Positions 11,594-22,384 of a DNA stretch of 64,000 nucleotides are shown here, one piece after another; within the stretch, counting starts at the first letter, position 1; each line of letters opens with the position of its first letter. The position numbers were made by a program, and so were the translations under genes. This DNA is from Branchiostoma floridae. Lineage: Eukaryota > Chordata > Leptocardii > Amphioxiformes > Branchiostomatidae. The stretch covers positions 270,839-334,838 of the forward strand of contig NW_023365779.1 in NCBI RefSeq assembly GCF_000003815.2, read 5' to 3'. Below the pieces are notes generated by a model, which was not told the DNA's origin, did not search any database, and saw nothing but the letters and a program-made list of their open reading frames with translations.

Positions 11594-11775
11594 TACAGTC
11601 AAACCTGTATTAGGGGCCACCTCTACAGAGGGGCCACCTGTCCATAGTGGCCACTTTTTGTCAGTCCCTTGGGTATTTTATCTACAAGTTGCCACCTCTA
11701 TACAGAGGCCACCTGTCTATAGTGGCCACATTTGTCCGGTCCCTTGAGTGGCCACTATAGACAGGTTTGACTGTA
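11594..11775. mobile_element. Mariner-like MITE (TACAGTCAAACCTGT ends)
   Basis: TACAGTCAAACCTGT at the left end is mirrored by ACAGGTTTGACTGTA at the right. The interior is made of 'gccacct..tatagtggccac' motifs in both orientations. TA at each edge fits a Tc1/mariner-type target duplication. A fragment of the same family is at about 2,005-2,035. Confidence 0.85.
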
Positions 11776-12019
11776 TGCACGTCAAGAATTAGTGACAGAA
11801 AATAGCATATATTTGGTACTAACACTCAAAACTCTCTTCAGCTACAAAATTTACCCAACAAGAATTAGTGACAGAAAATAGATGATATTTTGGGACTAAC
11901 GCAGCTCTATTGAAATCATGACCAACATGCCAAGTTTCATTCAAGCAAAAAATATGTGTGACATAATTTCATATTTATTGATCTGTCCTTAGTGCTGAAT
12001 TATAAGTTATTGTTATTAA
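11776..12019. repeat. Dispersed repeat 'ctgtccttagtgctgaa'
   Basis: 'ctgtccttagtgctgaa' ends this stretch and recurs at 13,258, 29,879 and 30,293 (plus), and in reverse in the 44,620-45,230 array. The piggyBac-type MITE that follows is inserted next to this copy, at the TTAA at 12,016-12,019. Confidence 0.55.
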
Positions 12020-12982
12020 CCCTCAAACCACCGTATGGGGTCAAAACTGACCCCAGGCGTATATCAATGTGTGCCATTATGTCATTTCTGGTCGAAAACA
12101 AATTTCCTTTCAGGAGTTTGTTTGTATATCTGTCCTATAACTTCTTATACGTTTTTGCCGAGATTGACTCATTGTTGATTAAGTTATCCTCGAAAGTTTA
12201 TGCATGGTCCAGTGGGGTCAAAACTGACCCCAGCATTGTTTTAAACAAACTTTTGCGACCCACACATAAACTACTTATTGTAGGATCACGAAATTTTCAG
12301 AGAATGATGTACATGTAAGCCAAAATTATTGTAGCAATTTTTGTGCCATTATCATGTCATATGACGACATTATGACGTCATCTAGGTAATATCGGCCGCC
12401 ATCTTGGATTTTGACTGATGACGTCATCAAATTAGCATAAATTACGAATATTGAGTCATGAAATTTATGCTGAATTTTATAAGATGTGATAAACAATTGT
12501 CATTTGCCAAGAAAACCTTAAAACTTAAATGTTTAGTACAAAATTAGAAAATTTCGTAATAAATATGTCTGTCAGAATTCCGTTGCCATGGCAACATAAA
12601 AAATGATGAACATACTTTGTTCACTGAAAATGTTTGCTATCAACATTTTCTAAAAAAATACCAAGTTTGGTGGCCCTAGCTTAAGCCATTCAGGCACTAT
12701 TTGGCATTAAAGCTGGTACAGGCATCAAAAACCTCCTTCCCGGTCTGAATAGCGTTGGTGCAAAATGTGGTCCTCATGATCGTTTGCATAAATTATAATA
12801 ATGAGCTAGAAGTATTCTCACCTAATCATGTCAGACTGTCCCACATAGATTAATGAAACTATACATATATACAAATCACAAAAAGATTCACACAAAAAAC
12901 TGTATTAGTACAAAAAGTTTTGGGGTCAGTTTTGACCTCATACGGTAATCTACGTCACAAAAAAGCTACGGTGGTTTGAGGG
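12020..12982. mobile_element. piggyBac-type MITE
   Basis: Flanked by TTAA at 12,016-12,019 and 12,983-12,986. Ends CCCTCAAACCACCGTA and reverse complement. Subterminal near-palindromes ggggtcaaaactgacccc occur at the left end, near 12,213-12,232 and near the right end. TTAA duplication plus CCCT ends is the piggyBac signature. The 963-bp interior has no transposase. It carries GTTGCCATGGCAAC at 12,582-12,595, a perfect RFX X-box palindrome. The open frame at 11,992-12,318 crosses the element boundary and is not a gene. Confidence 0.9.
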
Positions 12983-13739
12983 TTAAAATCATAACTCTCA
13001 GATATGACTACAAGAAAAGACTTCAACCATAACAACATGTAGGATGGTACCAGGCAGTAGAAATTTTGCCTTATAGTGGAAATATGTCAATATATAGAAC
13101 GTGTTCTTTGTGCTTAGCTCTCAGCCATGGTTACTGAAATCATATCTTCCCCAGGAGTGACTAATAAAAAGATAGGATTGTACCCATGTGGGGACTATCT
13201 TTACCTTTATGATGCTATCCAGGCTATAGAAGTTGTGTATAGTAGATATACAGGCCCTGTCCTTAGTGCTGAACGTACAGTCACTGAATAAGTTTTACTT
13301 GTGCATACATGTAGAAGTCCAGTTGTCAGGTAGAGGGACAAACCACTAGTTTTGCCATAGGAGGGCCAACTAGTCATGTAAAGGGACAAACCATTCATTA
13401 TACTGGTGGGATATCTAGGAGTAAAGTGGGGACAAAACAATGAATTCATGCATAAGGGGGCACTGCTGCATTTTAGTTATGGGTACAGTTTTGTATCTTG
13501 GCCAGAATGATCATTTAGACATACAGAATAATGCTGAACTGAAAATGAACATCAAAACAGAGCCTGAATAAACACATAGATAAGTATCAGAGTCTGAGAG
13601 AAAGTCTAAACTTGGATACACACAGTTTTAGGGACATATTCAGGTTCAAGTTTTCCTCATAGCCCTACATTTCCATCTTGACCTGTTGCTAAATCATTAC
13701 TCTAAAACTCTGAAATTGTCTTCATTCATAGTTAGAGTA
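12983..13739. other. Non-coding stretch with small duplication
   Basis: No gene recognised. Around 13,255 there is another copy of 'cctgtccttagtgctgaac'. At 13,320-13,400 the phrase 'gtagagggacaaaccact' is partly duplicated. Confidence 0.4.
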
Positions 13740-13900
13740 TAAAAGACCGTTTCTTCCAGATCACTTCAGTGTCACTGACGAAAACTGGTGGATTCCAGTT
13801 GAAACGTCTGACCGTTTCCAAAACCATATCCAGTTGTTTGAGTAACTACTTTTTAGTGTATCTTATTACCTGGATGTCTAACCTACATCAACGTACTCTA
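13740..13900 (+). ncRNA. Hammerhead-ribozyme-like motif in Penelope-like tail
   Basis: The hammerhead core order is visible: stem I strand GTCA (13,771-13,774), CTGACGA (13,775-13,781), stem II AACTGG/CCAGTT (13,783-13,788 with 13,795-13,800) closing loop TGGATT, GAAAC (13,801-13,805), cleavage triplet GTC (13,806-13,808), stem I return TGAC (13,809-13,812). Stem III is almost absent, as in the minimal motifs known from Penelope-like retroelements. A second copy at 47,444-47,493 (minus) has a different but still paired stem II. Self-cleavage is inference. Confidence 0.6.
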
Positions 13901-14087
13901 AAATGCCTGAGAACCGGAGAACTAACTTGATGTGGCCTGCTGAAAGCCAGATAACCCACACGTTAGCAGCATGAAAGGAACCTCAGGACTTCGGACTTCA
14001 GTACAGCAAGGATTGTGTTGGAAATCATGGTCACCAATAATAGCTAATTTAAAAAAAGATTGCACTTATGTGGTGTATTTAAAGTAT

Positions 14088-14288
14088 GTTCACCTTTATC
14101 CGTGGGGTAACCTATATCCGTTGTCTTTGAAATCAGGGTATTCAAGGATATCAGGTCAACGGATGGTGGTTTCAAATTACAATGCTTTGAAAATAATGCA
14201 ATTTGAAACCACCATCTGTATATTTGATATCGCTGAAAACCTTGTTTTAATAACACAGATATAAGTCACCCCACGGATAAAGGTGAAC
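14088..14288. mobile_element. Palindromic MITE (TAACCTATATCC family), copy 2
   Basis: Ends GTTCACCTTTATCCGTGGGG and its reverse complement. The central part tttcaaattacaa/ttgaaaccacc is also self-complementary, so the whole 201 bases can fold into one hairpin. Same family as 4,115-4,355. Open frames on both strands here are by-products of the palindrome. Confidence 0.85.
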
Positions 14289-14339
14289 TAGCGTTATATA
14301 AACAAAATTGTAAAGCCATAATTGAGAGCTTTAGACAAA

Positions 14340-14637
14340 CGAAAACCAAAGCAAATAGACCTATCTGTATAAATGGTCACCACAACATGGCTAGGAAAGC
14401 CTGTGTAGTGAATCAACATCTGTCAAAACAAATGTTTTGTAACTCTGATTAAAAGCTAAATAAAACCAGACCAAACCAAAGTAAATAGCTCTATCTGTAG
14501 TCACAAAACTGGTAGCTATAGATGGTCAACACAACATGGGTAGAAAATTAGTAGTGAATTAACTTTTGTAAGTATAAACTTTTGTAAGAATTAACTTTTG
14601 TAAGAACAAATGTTTTGTAAACTGTATGAAGAGCTAA
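14340..14637. repeat. Two-copy tandem duplication (~130 bp) before gap
   Basis: 'aaagcaaatagacctatctgt...tggtcaccacaacatggctag' is repeated as 'aaagtaaatagctctatctgt...tggtcaacacaacatgggtag', followed by short 'aacttttgtaag' repeats up to the N run. Confidence 0.7.
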
Positions 14638-14737
14638 NNNNNNNNNNNNNNNNNNNNNNNNNNNNNNNNNNNNNNNNNNNNNNNNNNNNNNNNNNNNNNN
14701 NNNNNNNNNNNNNNNNNNNNNNNNNNNNNNNNNNNNN
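14638..14737. other. Assembly gap (100 N)
   Basis: Exactly 100 N, the conventional placeholder for a gap of unknown size. Confidence 0.99.
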
Positions 14738-14962
14738 ATAGCTCTAGAAGACGAATTTCATTTCGCTTTACGCTTATTTCATTACTGTATTCCATAACCT
14801 ACTATTATCTTTATCATTATAATGAATTTCCGTGCATACCTGCGATTTGACATTGTCCATGAATTTGCAATTAAGCTATCATTCTAACTAAGGGTTGATT
14901 TACATTGTTTTGTAGTCTATTATTATGATATTCTATCTAACCCTCAGCCCCTCACACTGAGG
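14738..14962. other. Unique AT-rich non-coding sequence
   Basis: No gene or repeat recognised. It ends in CACTGAGG, the left target-site duplication of the next element. Confidence 0.4.
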
Positions 14963-15389
14963 TAGAGGCGGGTACCGGTACAGAAAATTCAGGTTCAGGT
15001 TCGGTTCAGGTCCAAAGGTTCAGGTCCAGGTCCGGACCTGGACCTGATTCAGTATGACTCATACCAATGGTCCATTTCACTACAAAGAAATCTGTTTGGT
15101 GGAGCATCAGACTTACACTGGCGTTTTAAAATCCTACAACGCTAACTGCACCTGTACGATTGACTGTAAACCTTGGTAGAAATTACTATAAACTCTACTC
15201 TACTTCATTCTTGTCATTTTCTTCCAACTGCAAGCGCCAAAACGTGTGAATGCCTGATAAAATAATATGTTAATTTTCTAATCGGTCCAACATCCGGTTC
15301 ACCTAATTTTTTCAGGTCCGGTTTTTCTGGACCAGTCCAATAAGAAAAAACGGTTTTGTACCGGTACGCTGTACCGATACCCAGCCTCA
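14963..15389. mobile_element. hAT MITE (GGGTACCGGTACAG family), copy 1
   Basis: Flanked by the 8-bp direct repeat CACTGAGG at 14,955-14,962 and 15,390-15,397. Left end TAGAGGCGGGTACCGGTACAG-like, right end mirrored (CTGTACCGATACCCAGCCTCA-like). Inside are stacked 'caggtccaggtccggacctg' palindromes. The second copy at 58,565-58,998 has its own perfect 8-bp duplication. An 8-bp duplication plus TAG-type ends defines a hAT element; no transposase remains. Confidence 0.9.
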
Positions 15390-15397
15390 CACTGAGG

Positions 15398-15530
15398 GAG
15401 TCGTAGCGCCAAACTCAATCCATCTCCCCTCCCAACCTGATTATTCCCCCATCAGCCACCGATACAGGCCTGATAGCAGCTCTGTGCAGGATCTAACCAT
15501 GTTACCAACCACACGGGCCAGGGGGGCCAC
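15398..15530. other. Short unique stretch before gap
   Basis: C-rich sequence with no supported gene. The minus-strand open frame at 15,452-15,688 spans the gap and is an artefact of N translation. Confidence 0.4.
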
Positions 15531-15630
15531 NNNNNNNNNNNNNNNNNNNNNNNNNNNNNNNNNNNNNNNNNNNNNNNNNNNNNNNNNNNNNNNNNNNNNN
15601 NNNNNNNNNNNNNNNNNNNNNNNNNNNNNN
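15531..15630. other. Assembly gap (100 N)
   Basis: Exactly 100 N, unknown true size. Confidence 0.99.
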
Positions 15631-15789
15631 TCAACCTTCTAGCAACAAAAGTATTCATTCTAATCTTGTTGTAGGAAAGCTTTTTCAATCTATATCTATG
15701 ATATACTGTTGCAATCGAAATGTTTGTTTTGATTTTATTGTTATATGTTACTGTTGCATGTTTTCTGCAATAGTATGTATAAGCTCTAG

Positions 15790-16265
15790 GGATTTATGTC
15801 AATAAATGTTTCATGAAAACATGATGATTGTTTTAATAGGTTTTCAGCCATGTAATCCCTGTTATACCATGTTTGACCCTTGCCTCTTCACAAGAGTCCT
15901 CAAGAGGCCTGCAGGATGATTTAAGGTTCTCATGAATAAACAAAGGCTAAAAAAAACAATAATATAGCGATTGAAATATTCTTGTAATCATTTTGTAGGA
16001 CAGTTTCATCATTCCAATCCATGTCTAGCCCTACAAAACTTATAAAGTTTTCATATTTCTTAGGCATTTTTACCATTCTACCAGTAAATCCATTTATCTT
16101 AGACCATGAAGAGACCAGAAAAAGCTGTTTTAGAACCCATGTTCTAGATTATATTATCAGTTATTTTAATGTCTGTATTTTATCACTTGTAATGCCTTTG
16201 TACTTGACTTTATGTCTGTACTTAGAGTTATAAGGTATGGATGCACAATAAAGGTGATTTGATTA
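15790..16265 (+). mobile_element. LINE-type 3' ends (two adjoining pieces)
   Basis: 15,860-15,960 is the 'gaggcctgcaggatgattt...ctcatgaataaacaaaggct' type seen elsewhere in the window. 15,970-16,265 has a different retroelement-like 3' end: 'tgtctgtattttatcacttgtaatgcctttgtacttg' leading to 'gcacaataaaggtgatttgatt'. No reverse-transcriptase frame is preserved. Confidence 0.5.
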
Positions 16266-16689
16266 TGACAGATGAAAGTCTATTAGGGCTGGGAAATTGG
16301 CTCCAAATTAAAACAGCCCAAAGGATACGTGACTGATGAACCTCTTACAACATTGTTGTACTTACCAGGCCAGTTATCATTCTGATAAACAGTTGATCAA
16401 GTTGATCATAATACATGTATTATGTAAATGGGTAAGGTACTATATAATAGTCTCAGTTTGAGGTGGTCATGACATTGAAAAGTTATACTTTTTATTTTAT
16501 TCATACACAGTATTTAACAAAAAGTGTCACTCCCCTGACATACATGTTGGCCCTTCTAATAAACAATACTCCATACACAGCCTCAGTGTTCATGTCAAAA
16601 AGACAACAACAAAAAAATGCCAAACCCCATACAGATCCCTATTGTATGTCAAATGGAAAAGAAGTGTCAACCCAAACCCCATAAAGCTC
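16266..16689. other. Non-coding AT-rich stretch
   Basis: No gene supported. The open frame at 16,463-16,684 has no signature or splice sites. Confidence 0.35.
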
Positions 16690-17165
16690 CTCACTGATAG
16701 TAGAGAGTGAAAGTGCCAGGGACCATCAGAAATCAGCTGCCAGCAACTTTCACTAAAACCTTTCACTTTTACACTCCAGCGTCCTGAAAGACTTGCACTG
16801 CTCATTAAGATCCCATTCCAGATCTGGTCGTTAAACGTGATAATCCCATCCCCTGCTCCCGCTCAAGGTCAAACCCCGGCCCAAGGTCATCCCTAGCCCG
16901 GCCCGTTTTAAGTCCGCAGCCGGTTTTACGGTTTGTTAAGGTTAGAGCCTGGAGCTGCGGAATTAAACAGGTTATAAAAATGTCTGTTACACGGACGGTC
17001 GTTCAACTGCTTCGGAGCGAGAAGCTCGTTAGGTTTGCAGACTCTGATTGGCTGTTTGTATCCACGCCGTACAGGACCGGTAAATGGGACAGCGTCTTAA
17101 GACTTCATGGGGGGCAGAGTTACGGGAATATCACTGCTACAGTAGTGACGTGGGTCTTAACGGTA
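16690..17165. other. GC-richer unique island
   Basis: Markedly more CpG and GC than its surroundings (e.g. 16,850-16,960: 'cccggcccaaggtcatccc', 'agcccggcccgttttaagtccgcagcc'), with repeated AAGGTCA-type nuclear-receptor half-sites near 16,865 and 16,882. Possibly a conserved regulatory element. The open frame at 16,980-17,294 has no recognisable domain. Confidence 0.35.
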
Positions 17166-17309
17166 AGTTGTTATGAACTAAATCAGCAAAATAGAACTGC
17201 ATCATTTACATGTCTGGTGAACCCAAGAGGCAAGTTTTTATCCAAAATAAACCCAACTCCACATTTTGGGGATCCAAGGCTTCGACAACTGTAAAAGTTA
17301 ATTTAAGGT

Positions 17310-17415
17310 GATCTTTTACCAGTTGAGCTCACTGAAGAGCTAGTCTTCCACTGGTCGTGACAGAGACGACATGTGCTATATGGTCTGTATTTACGGGTGG
17401 TTCATTGTACCGGGA
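17310..17415 (-). mobile_element. SINE 3' fragment
   Basis: Reverse-complement match to the body of the SINE at 6,235-6,545 (ctcactgaagagctagtctt, ccactggtcgtgacagag, ttcattgtaccggg). It is truncated, with no A or B box. Confidence 0.8.
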
Positions 17416-17448
17416 AGCAAAATGGACAGAAAACCGCGCGTAAACGTC

Positions 17449-17812
17449 TGTGGATCTTGGGTTATTACTGAACCATCCCCTGGTAGGGTCCATCCCCACT
17501 GTGGATCTTGGGTTATTACTGAACCATCCCCTGGTAGGGTCCATCCCCACTGTGGATCTTGGGTTATTACTGAACCATCCCCAGGTAGGGTCCATCCCCA
17601 CTGTGGATCTTGGGTTATTACTGAACCATCCCCAGGTAGGGTCCATCCCCACTGTGGATCTTGGGTTATTACTGAACCATCCCCAGGTAGGGTCCATCCC
17701 CACTGTGGATCTTGGGTTATTACTGAACCATCCCCTGGTAGGGTCCATCCCCACTGTGGATCTTAGGTTATTACTGAAACATCCCCTGGTAGGGTCCATC
17801 CCCACTGTGGAA
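17449..17812. repeat. 51-bp minisatellite, ~7 copies
   Basis: Unit contains ctgtggatcttgggttatta and ctgaaccatcccctggtagg with one to three differences between copies. Because 51 is divisible by three and the unit lacks stops in several frames, open frames of 126-185 codons exist on both strands (17-residue repeats). These are artefacts, not genes. Confidence 0.95.
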
Positions 17813-18189
17813 TTGAGAAAGTCTGTATAAGTAGTTCTTGACAAAACTGAACAATCCCTTCCCAAATAGTCTAAGTGCTTTTCCACGACGAGTTTTTATC
17901 AGCAACATTAAAGAATAAAGTCGTGTATGATTTTATACCACAGTAAAGAGGAGAGTTTTTATGCTGGCTCCAGTTTGGATGTAGTTTAATGGACCAGACT
18001 GGCAGCCAGATGGGGGTACTATGACTGCTGTAATCTGCTTAGGCCACTCTAAACTAGTTGGTTGGTTTGGGGATTTCAGAACTGTGATATCAGCATGGAG
18101 ACAGAGTTTGGAGGGAATTCTGTACCTTGGTACCAGGGCTGTCCCAGCTTTTAACTTTCTTCTATCCCTCTCATTGTTTGGAAAAAAAA
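17813..18189. other. Non-coding stretch
   Basis: No gene or repeat recognised. Confidence 0.35.
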
Positions 18190-18345
18190 TGATCCGGCAA
18201 AATAACCCGATGGAGGCCTGGCAAACCTCTGTCTCCTATCAGCCATACAGTGATTTACATCATTCACCCGGACGGGAGACCTGGCACATCCCAGTCTTGT
18301 ATCAGCCAAAGAAAGGGGATGTCACCCTGCAATGGGTGGTATAAC
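18190..18345 (+). mobile_element. SINE-like dispersed repeat fragment
   Basis: 'ccgatggaggcctggcaaacctc', 'acatcattcacccggacggg' and 'gggtggtataacccc' match the longer minus-strand copy at 46,925-47,271. Confidence 0.65.
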
Positions 18346-19250
18346 CCCATACGTCAACTTACTACTAACTACTCATTGTTTGGGAGACCATTTTTCTGGT
18401 TAAATCTACCATTTCAAGCTTAAAAAAATACATTTTCATCAAATTCAAATTATGAAGCTCATTCTTTTCTGTCCCAATAAACAAATTTCCGTCTCAGAAT
18501 GGGTGGAGGGACGTGCTCAGCACACACAGTTACACTCACCAAGGTGTGTATGTAACCAGATGTAAGTTTTCCTCCCAGTTGGTAAGATATCTCTCTTATA
18601 TATCAGTTTGTGGTCAGGCTTTAAATTGCTGCCCTTTATCTGCCATCTCATCACTGTAACCTCAGGAACAGTCAGGGACTGGGAGAACTGTGACAGAAGG
18701 CCACAATTCCTTCATTTATGTATGTATGTATTTAGAATTCCTTTTTTTCTGTATGATCAATAGAAATTTTGTGTCAATATGTATATGATTAGTTGACCCC
18801 TCACCTCCTCCATGTATGCTCGACCTCCACGAAAAGCGGCCTAGTAGGTCGATGGAGTATTTATCGAGTTAAAATAAAGGCACAAACAAACAAACAATAA
18901 TTCTACCTGTCAGTTCTCAATCATGTCAAAGTAGAGAAAAGTTGGAAATTTGAAGCCTCTGAGTGGGAATTTGGGAATTAGATTGAAGCATCTTGTATAA
19001 ATCATCAGAACCTCCATGAAAAATTGAGGCTGCATTGTATTTAGTGTGTTTTAGAGTATGTGTGACACTTTGTACATATAGTTTTTTTTTATTGCACAAC
19101 AATTGTATGGGGTACAAAGTATGGCATCTACATAACTACAGTTCTATAACTTGACGCTTATCTAACTAATACAGTAGTTGTAGTATGGGATAAATTTCTT
19201 ACAGTTGTTGGAGGCTTTTACAATCATTGGAGGAATTTCTAATGTCTAAA
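18346..19250. other. Non-coding stretch with LINE 3' scrap
   Basis: 18,795-18,900 is a LINE-type 3' end ('acgaaaagcggcctagtagg ... aataaaggcacaaacaaac'). A few 'tatgtatgta' repeats lie near 18,720. No gene seen. Confidence 0.4.
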
Positions 19251-19254
19251 CCTT

Positions 19255-19292
19255 ATATGTGTGCGTGTGTGTGTGTTGGCGGGGGGGGGGGA
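19255..19292. repeat. GT/G-rich simple repeat
   Basis: (gt)n followed by a run of eleven G. Confidence 0.9.
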
Positions 19293-19299
19293 CTTATAC

Positions 19300-21420
19300 A
19301 TTCAGCACCACATCCCTGTTAAGGCATTGACACAATAAACCTGACGTCCTATTTACCAGTCCGAGCTTTTGTTAGTTAATCATATCCAGGAAAACTCATC
19401 CCAGACACAAAACAGACATACCCAAACCTCCACAATGGTGCAACAGACAGGAGCTCACACATTCAGTATCACATCTCTATACAGGCATTAATACAATAAA
19501 CCAGAAGTCTCATTCACTGTTAGTAAATCATAGCAAGAGGAACTCATCACAGAGTGACACACAAAACAGATGTAACCACAAACCCACAATATTAATGGTG
19601 CAACAGGCAGTCAGTAGCTCATACATTCAGTGTCCCTGTGTCTCTGTGCAGGCATCAACACAGTAAACCTGATGCTGGAAAACTCATCCCAGACACAAAA
19701 CAGACGTAACCACATCTCCACAATGGTGCAACAGGAGCTCACACATTCAGTATCACAGTATCAACACAGTAACCTGATGCTGGAAATATCATCCCAGACA
19801 CAAAACAGACGTAACCACATCTCCACAATGGTGCCACAGAACCTCACACATTCAGTATCACAATTCTCTCTTCAGGCATCAGCACAGTAAACCTGATGCT
19901 GGAAAACTCATCCCAGACACAAAACAGACGTACCCAAACCTCCACAATGGTGCAACAGGAGCTCACACATTCAGTATCAAATCTCTGTTGAAGCATCAAT
20001 GCTGACAGTAAACCCGACATCTCATTCACTGTTAGTAAATCATATCCAGAAGAATTCATCCCAGACACAAAACACGTAACCACATCCCCACAATGGTTCC
20101 TGAGGAGCTCACACATTCAGTATCACAGTATCAACACAGTAAACCTGATGCTGGAAATATCATCACAGACACAAAACAGACATAACCACATCTCCACAAT
20201 GGTGCAACAGGAGCTCACACATTCAGTATCACATCTCTATTGAAGCATCAATGCTGACAGTAAACCCGACATCTCATTCACTGTTAGTAAATCATATCCA
20301 GAAGAATTCATCTCAGACACAAAAAAGACATAACCACATCCCCACAATGGTGCAACAGAAGCTCACACATTCAGTATCACATCTCTGTAAGGCATTAATA
20401 CAGTAGACCTGCTGTCCCATTCACTAAAGCTTCTGTTAGTAAATCATATCTATACAGCTGAAAACTCATCACAGACACAAAACAGACATACCCACATCTC
20501 CACAATGGTGCAACAGAAGCTCACACATTCAGTATCACATCTCTGTAAGGCATTAATACAGTAGACCAGCTGTCACCAAAGATTCTGTTAGTAAATCATA
20601 TCTATACAGCTGAAAAACTCATCTCAGACACAAAACAGACGTAACCACAAACCCAGAATGGTGCAACAGAACCTTACACATTCAGTATCACAATTCTCTC
20701 TTCAGGCATCAGTACAGTAAACCTGATGCTGGAAAACTCATCCCAGACACATTTATTAAACAGACATACCCAAACCTCCACAATGGTGCAACAGGACCTC
20801 ACACATTCAGTATCACATCTCTGTTGAAGCATCAATGCTGACAGTAAACCCGACATCTCATTCACTGTTAGTAAATCATATCCAGAAGAATTCATCCCAG
20901 ACACAAAACAGACGTAGCCACAAACCCACAATGGTTCCAGAGGAGCTCACACATTCAGTATCACAGTATCAACACAGTAACCTGATGCTGGAAATATCAT
21001 CACAGACACAAAACAGACATAACCACATCTCCACAATGGTTCCAGAGGAGCTCACACATTCAGTATCACAGTATCAACACAGTAACCTGATGCTGGAAAT
21101 ATCATCACAGACACAAAACAGACATAACCACATCTCCACAATGGTTCCAGAGGAGCTCACACATTCAGTATCACAGTATCAACACAGTAACCTGATGCTG
21201 GAAATATCATCACAGACACAAAACAGACATACCCAAACCTCCACAATGGTACAACAGAACCTCACACATTCAGTATCAAATCTCTATTGAAGCATCAATG
21301 CTGACAGTAAACCCAACATCTCATTCACTGTTAGTATTTTTATCATATCCAGAAGAGTTCATCACAGACACAAAACAGACGTAGCCACATCCCCACAAAG
21401 GCACCACAGAAGGCAGCCCG
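19300..21420. repeat. Complex tandem array (~100-170 bp units)
   Basis: About 15 units share 'catcccagacacaaaacagac', 'ccacaatggtgcaacagga', 'ctcacacattcagtatcac', and optional modules 'gtatcaacacagtaacctgatgctgg' or 'atctcattcactgttagtaaatc'. Modules are added or dropped, giving a higher-order structure. Open frames on both strands (up to 151 codons at 20,835-21,290) are translated units. The array stops at the GC-richer island at 21,420. Confidence 0.9.
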
Positions 21421-21545
21421 GGTGTGAAATTAGACTGCAGGAGAGAAGCCGGCCTGGTTCTGACTCCCTGTGATAAGGCTGATGGGATTATGCAGGTTTG
21501 GGCTCAGGCTACAGATGCTACAGATTCAATGGATCCAACGACAAA
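21421..21545. other. GC-richer island at array edge
   Basis: Unique sequence with 'gcagcccgggtgtgaaattag' and 'gagaagccggcctggttctg', directly abutting the array at 19,300-21,420. Candidate constrained non-coding element by position only. Confidence 0.3.
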
Positions 21546-22185
21546 ATTCAACTAGCCTATTTTGATATCACAATCCTGCCATTAAAATCAAAGAACCCAC
21601 TAATTATCAAAAACATGGGACTTTTCACAGCCACTGCCTCCAAAGAAGTCAAACCTCCCAGTAAAGAATGTGGAATCGTGCATAAGATTATAAGCTGTAT
21701 AGAATAGACACTTGTTACTTTTTACTGTTTGTACCCTTGCAATTAGCCTACGGGCATGGATTTGAAAATTAATAAATATTTTTTAGACAGGTTTAATCAA
21801 CAAGTATGACAAATTAAAAGCGGTCTTGCAGCCCAAAGGGCTGAATTGCACTGCTTGACAGTCTTTTTGTACATTATTTTACACAAACATGATTATAGGA
21901 TAAACAACTGCGAAGTATACAACTTATTACAATTAAAATGCAAACTATTAATACGTAACACCGTCGTTAAAAGTAAATTAGAACTATTTACAACAAATTA
22001 TTTTGTTGGACTATGTGTTGATCAAACGTGCCATAAATGGGACGGCACTGTTTCTATATCGCTCTGTTCTAGTATATATACAACAATATACTAGAATGCA
22101 GCATTAGTAAACCAAGAAATCACCTGTGCCATAGATTATTATTGCAGGGAGTCCTACCCAACAGTACATGCAGGACTTGGAATGT
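21546..22185. other. AT-rich stretch with LINE-like 3' sequence
   Basis: Around 21,730-21,770 'cttgcaattagcctacgggc' followed by an A/T-rich AATAAATA segment resembles a retroelement 3' end. The open frame at 21,846-22,094 is unassigned. Confidence 0.3.
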
Positions 22186-22189
22186 TAAG

Positions 22190-22384
22190 TTATCGCTAAT
22201 CCATGTGTGGATACGTTCATGTATTTGTAGACTTAATGGGTTGTCAATAGCTCACTGGGGTGTGGTTTCATTAGAACTTGTGAAATGCCGCATGAGATAT
22301 GAATATGGTTAATACTTAATATGTGATTCTTTATCACTCATGAAAACTGACTATTGCCTGATAAAAATTGATATGTGCAGTCAT
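22190..22384. repeat. Segmental repeat flanking satellite, copy 1
   Basis: 'gttgtcaatagctcactggggtgtggttt...gaaaactgactattgcctgat' is repeated on the other side of the satellite at 23,625-23,750 ('gttgtcgatagatcagtggggtgtggttt...gaaaactgaccattgtttgat'). The satellite therefore lies between two members of an older, larger repeat. Confidence 0.75.

Noticed and set aside
17329-17886. 185-codon minus-strand frame with 17-residue repeats (and two plus-strand counterparts)
   Set aside because: Produced by a 51-bp minisatellite whose unit is divisible by three and lacks stops; open in several frames at once, no start context or domain.
20835-21290. 151-codon repetitive frame
   Set aside because: Translated array units; comparable frames are open on the opposite strand and units gain and lose modules without regard to frame.
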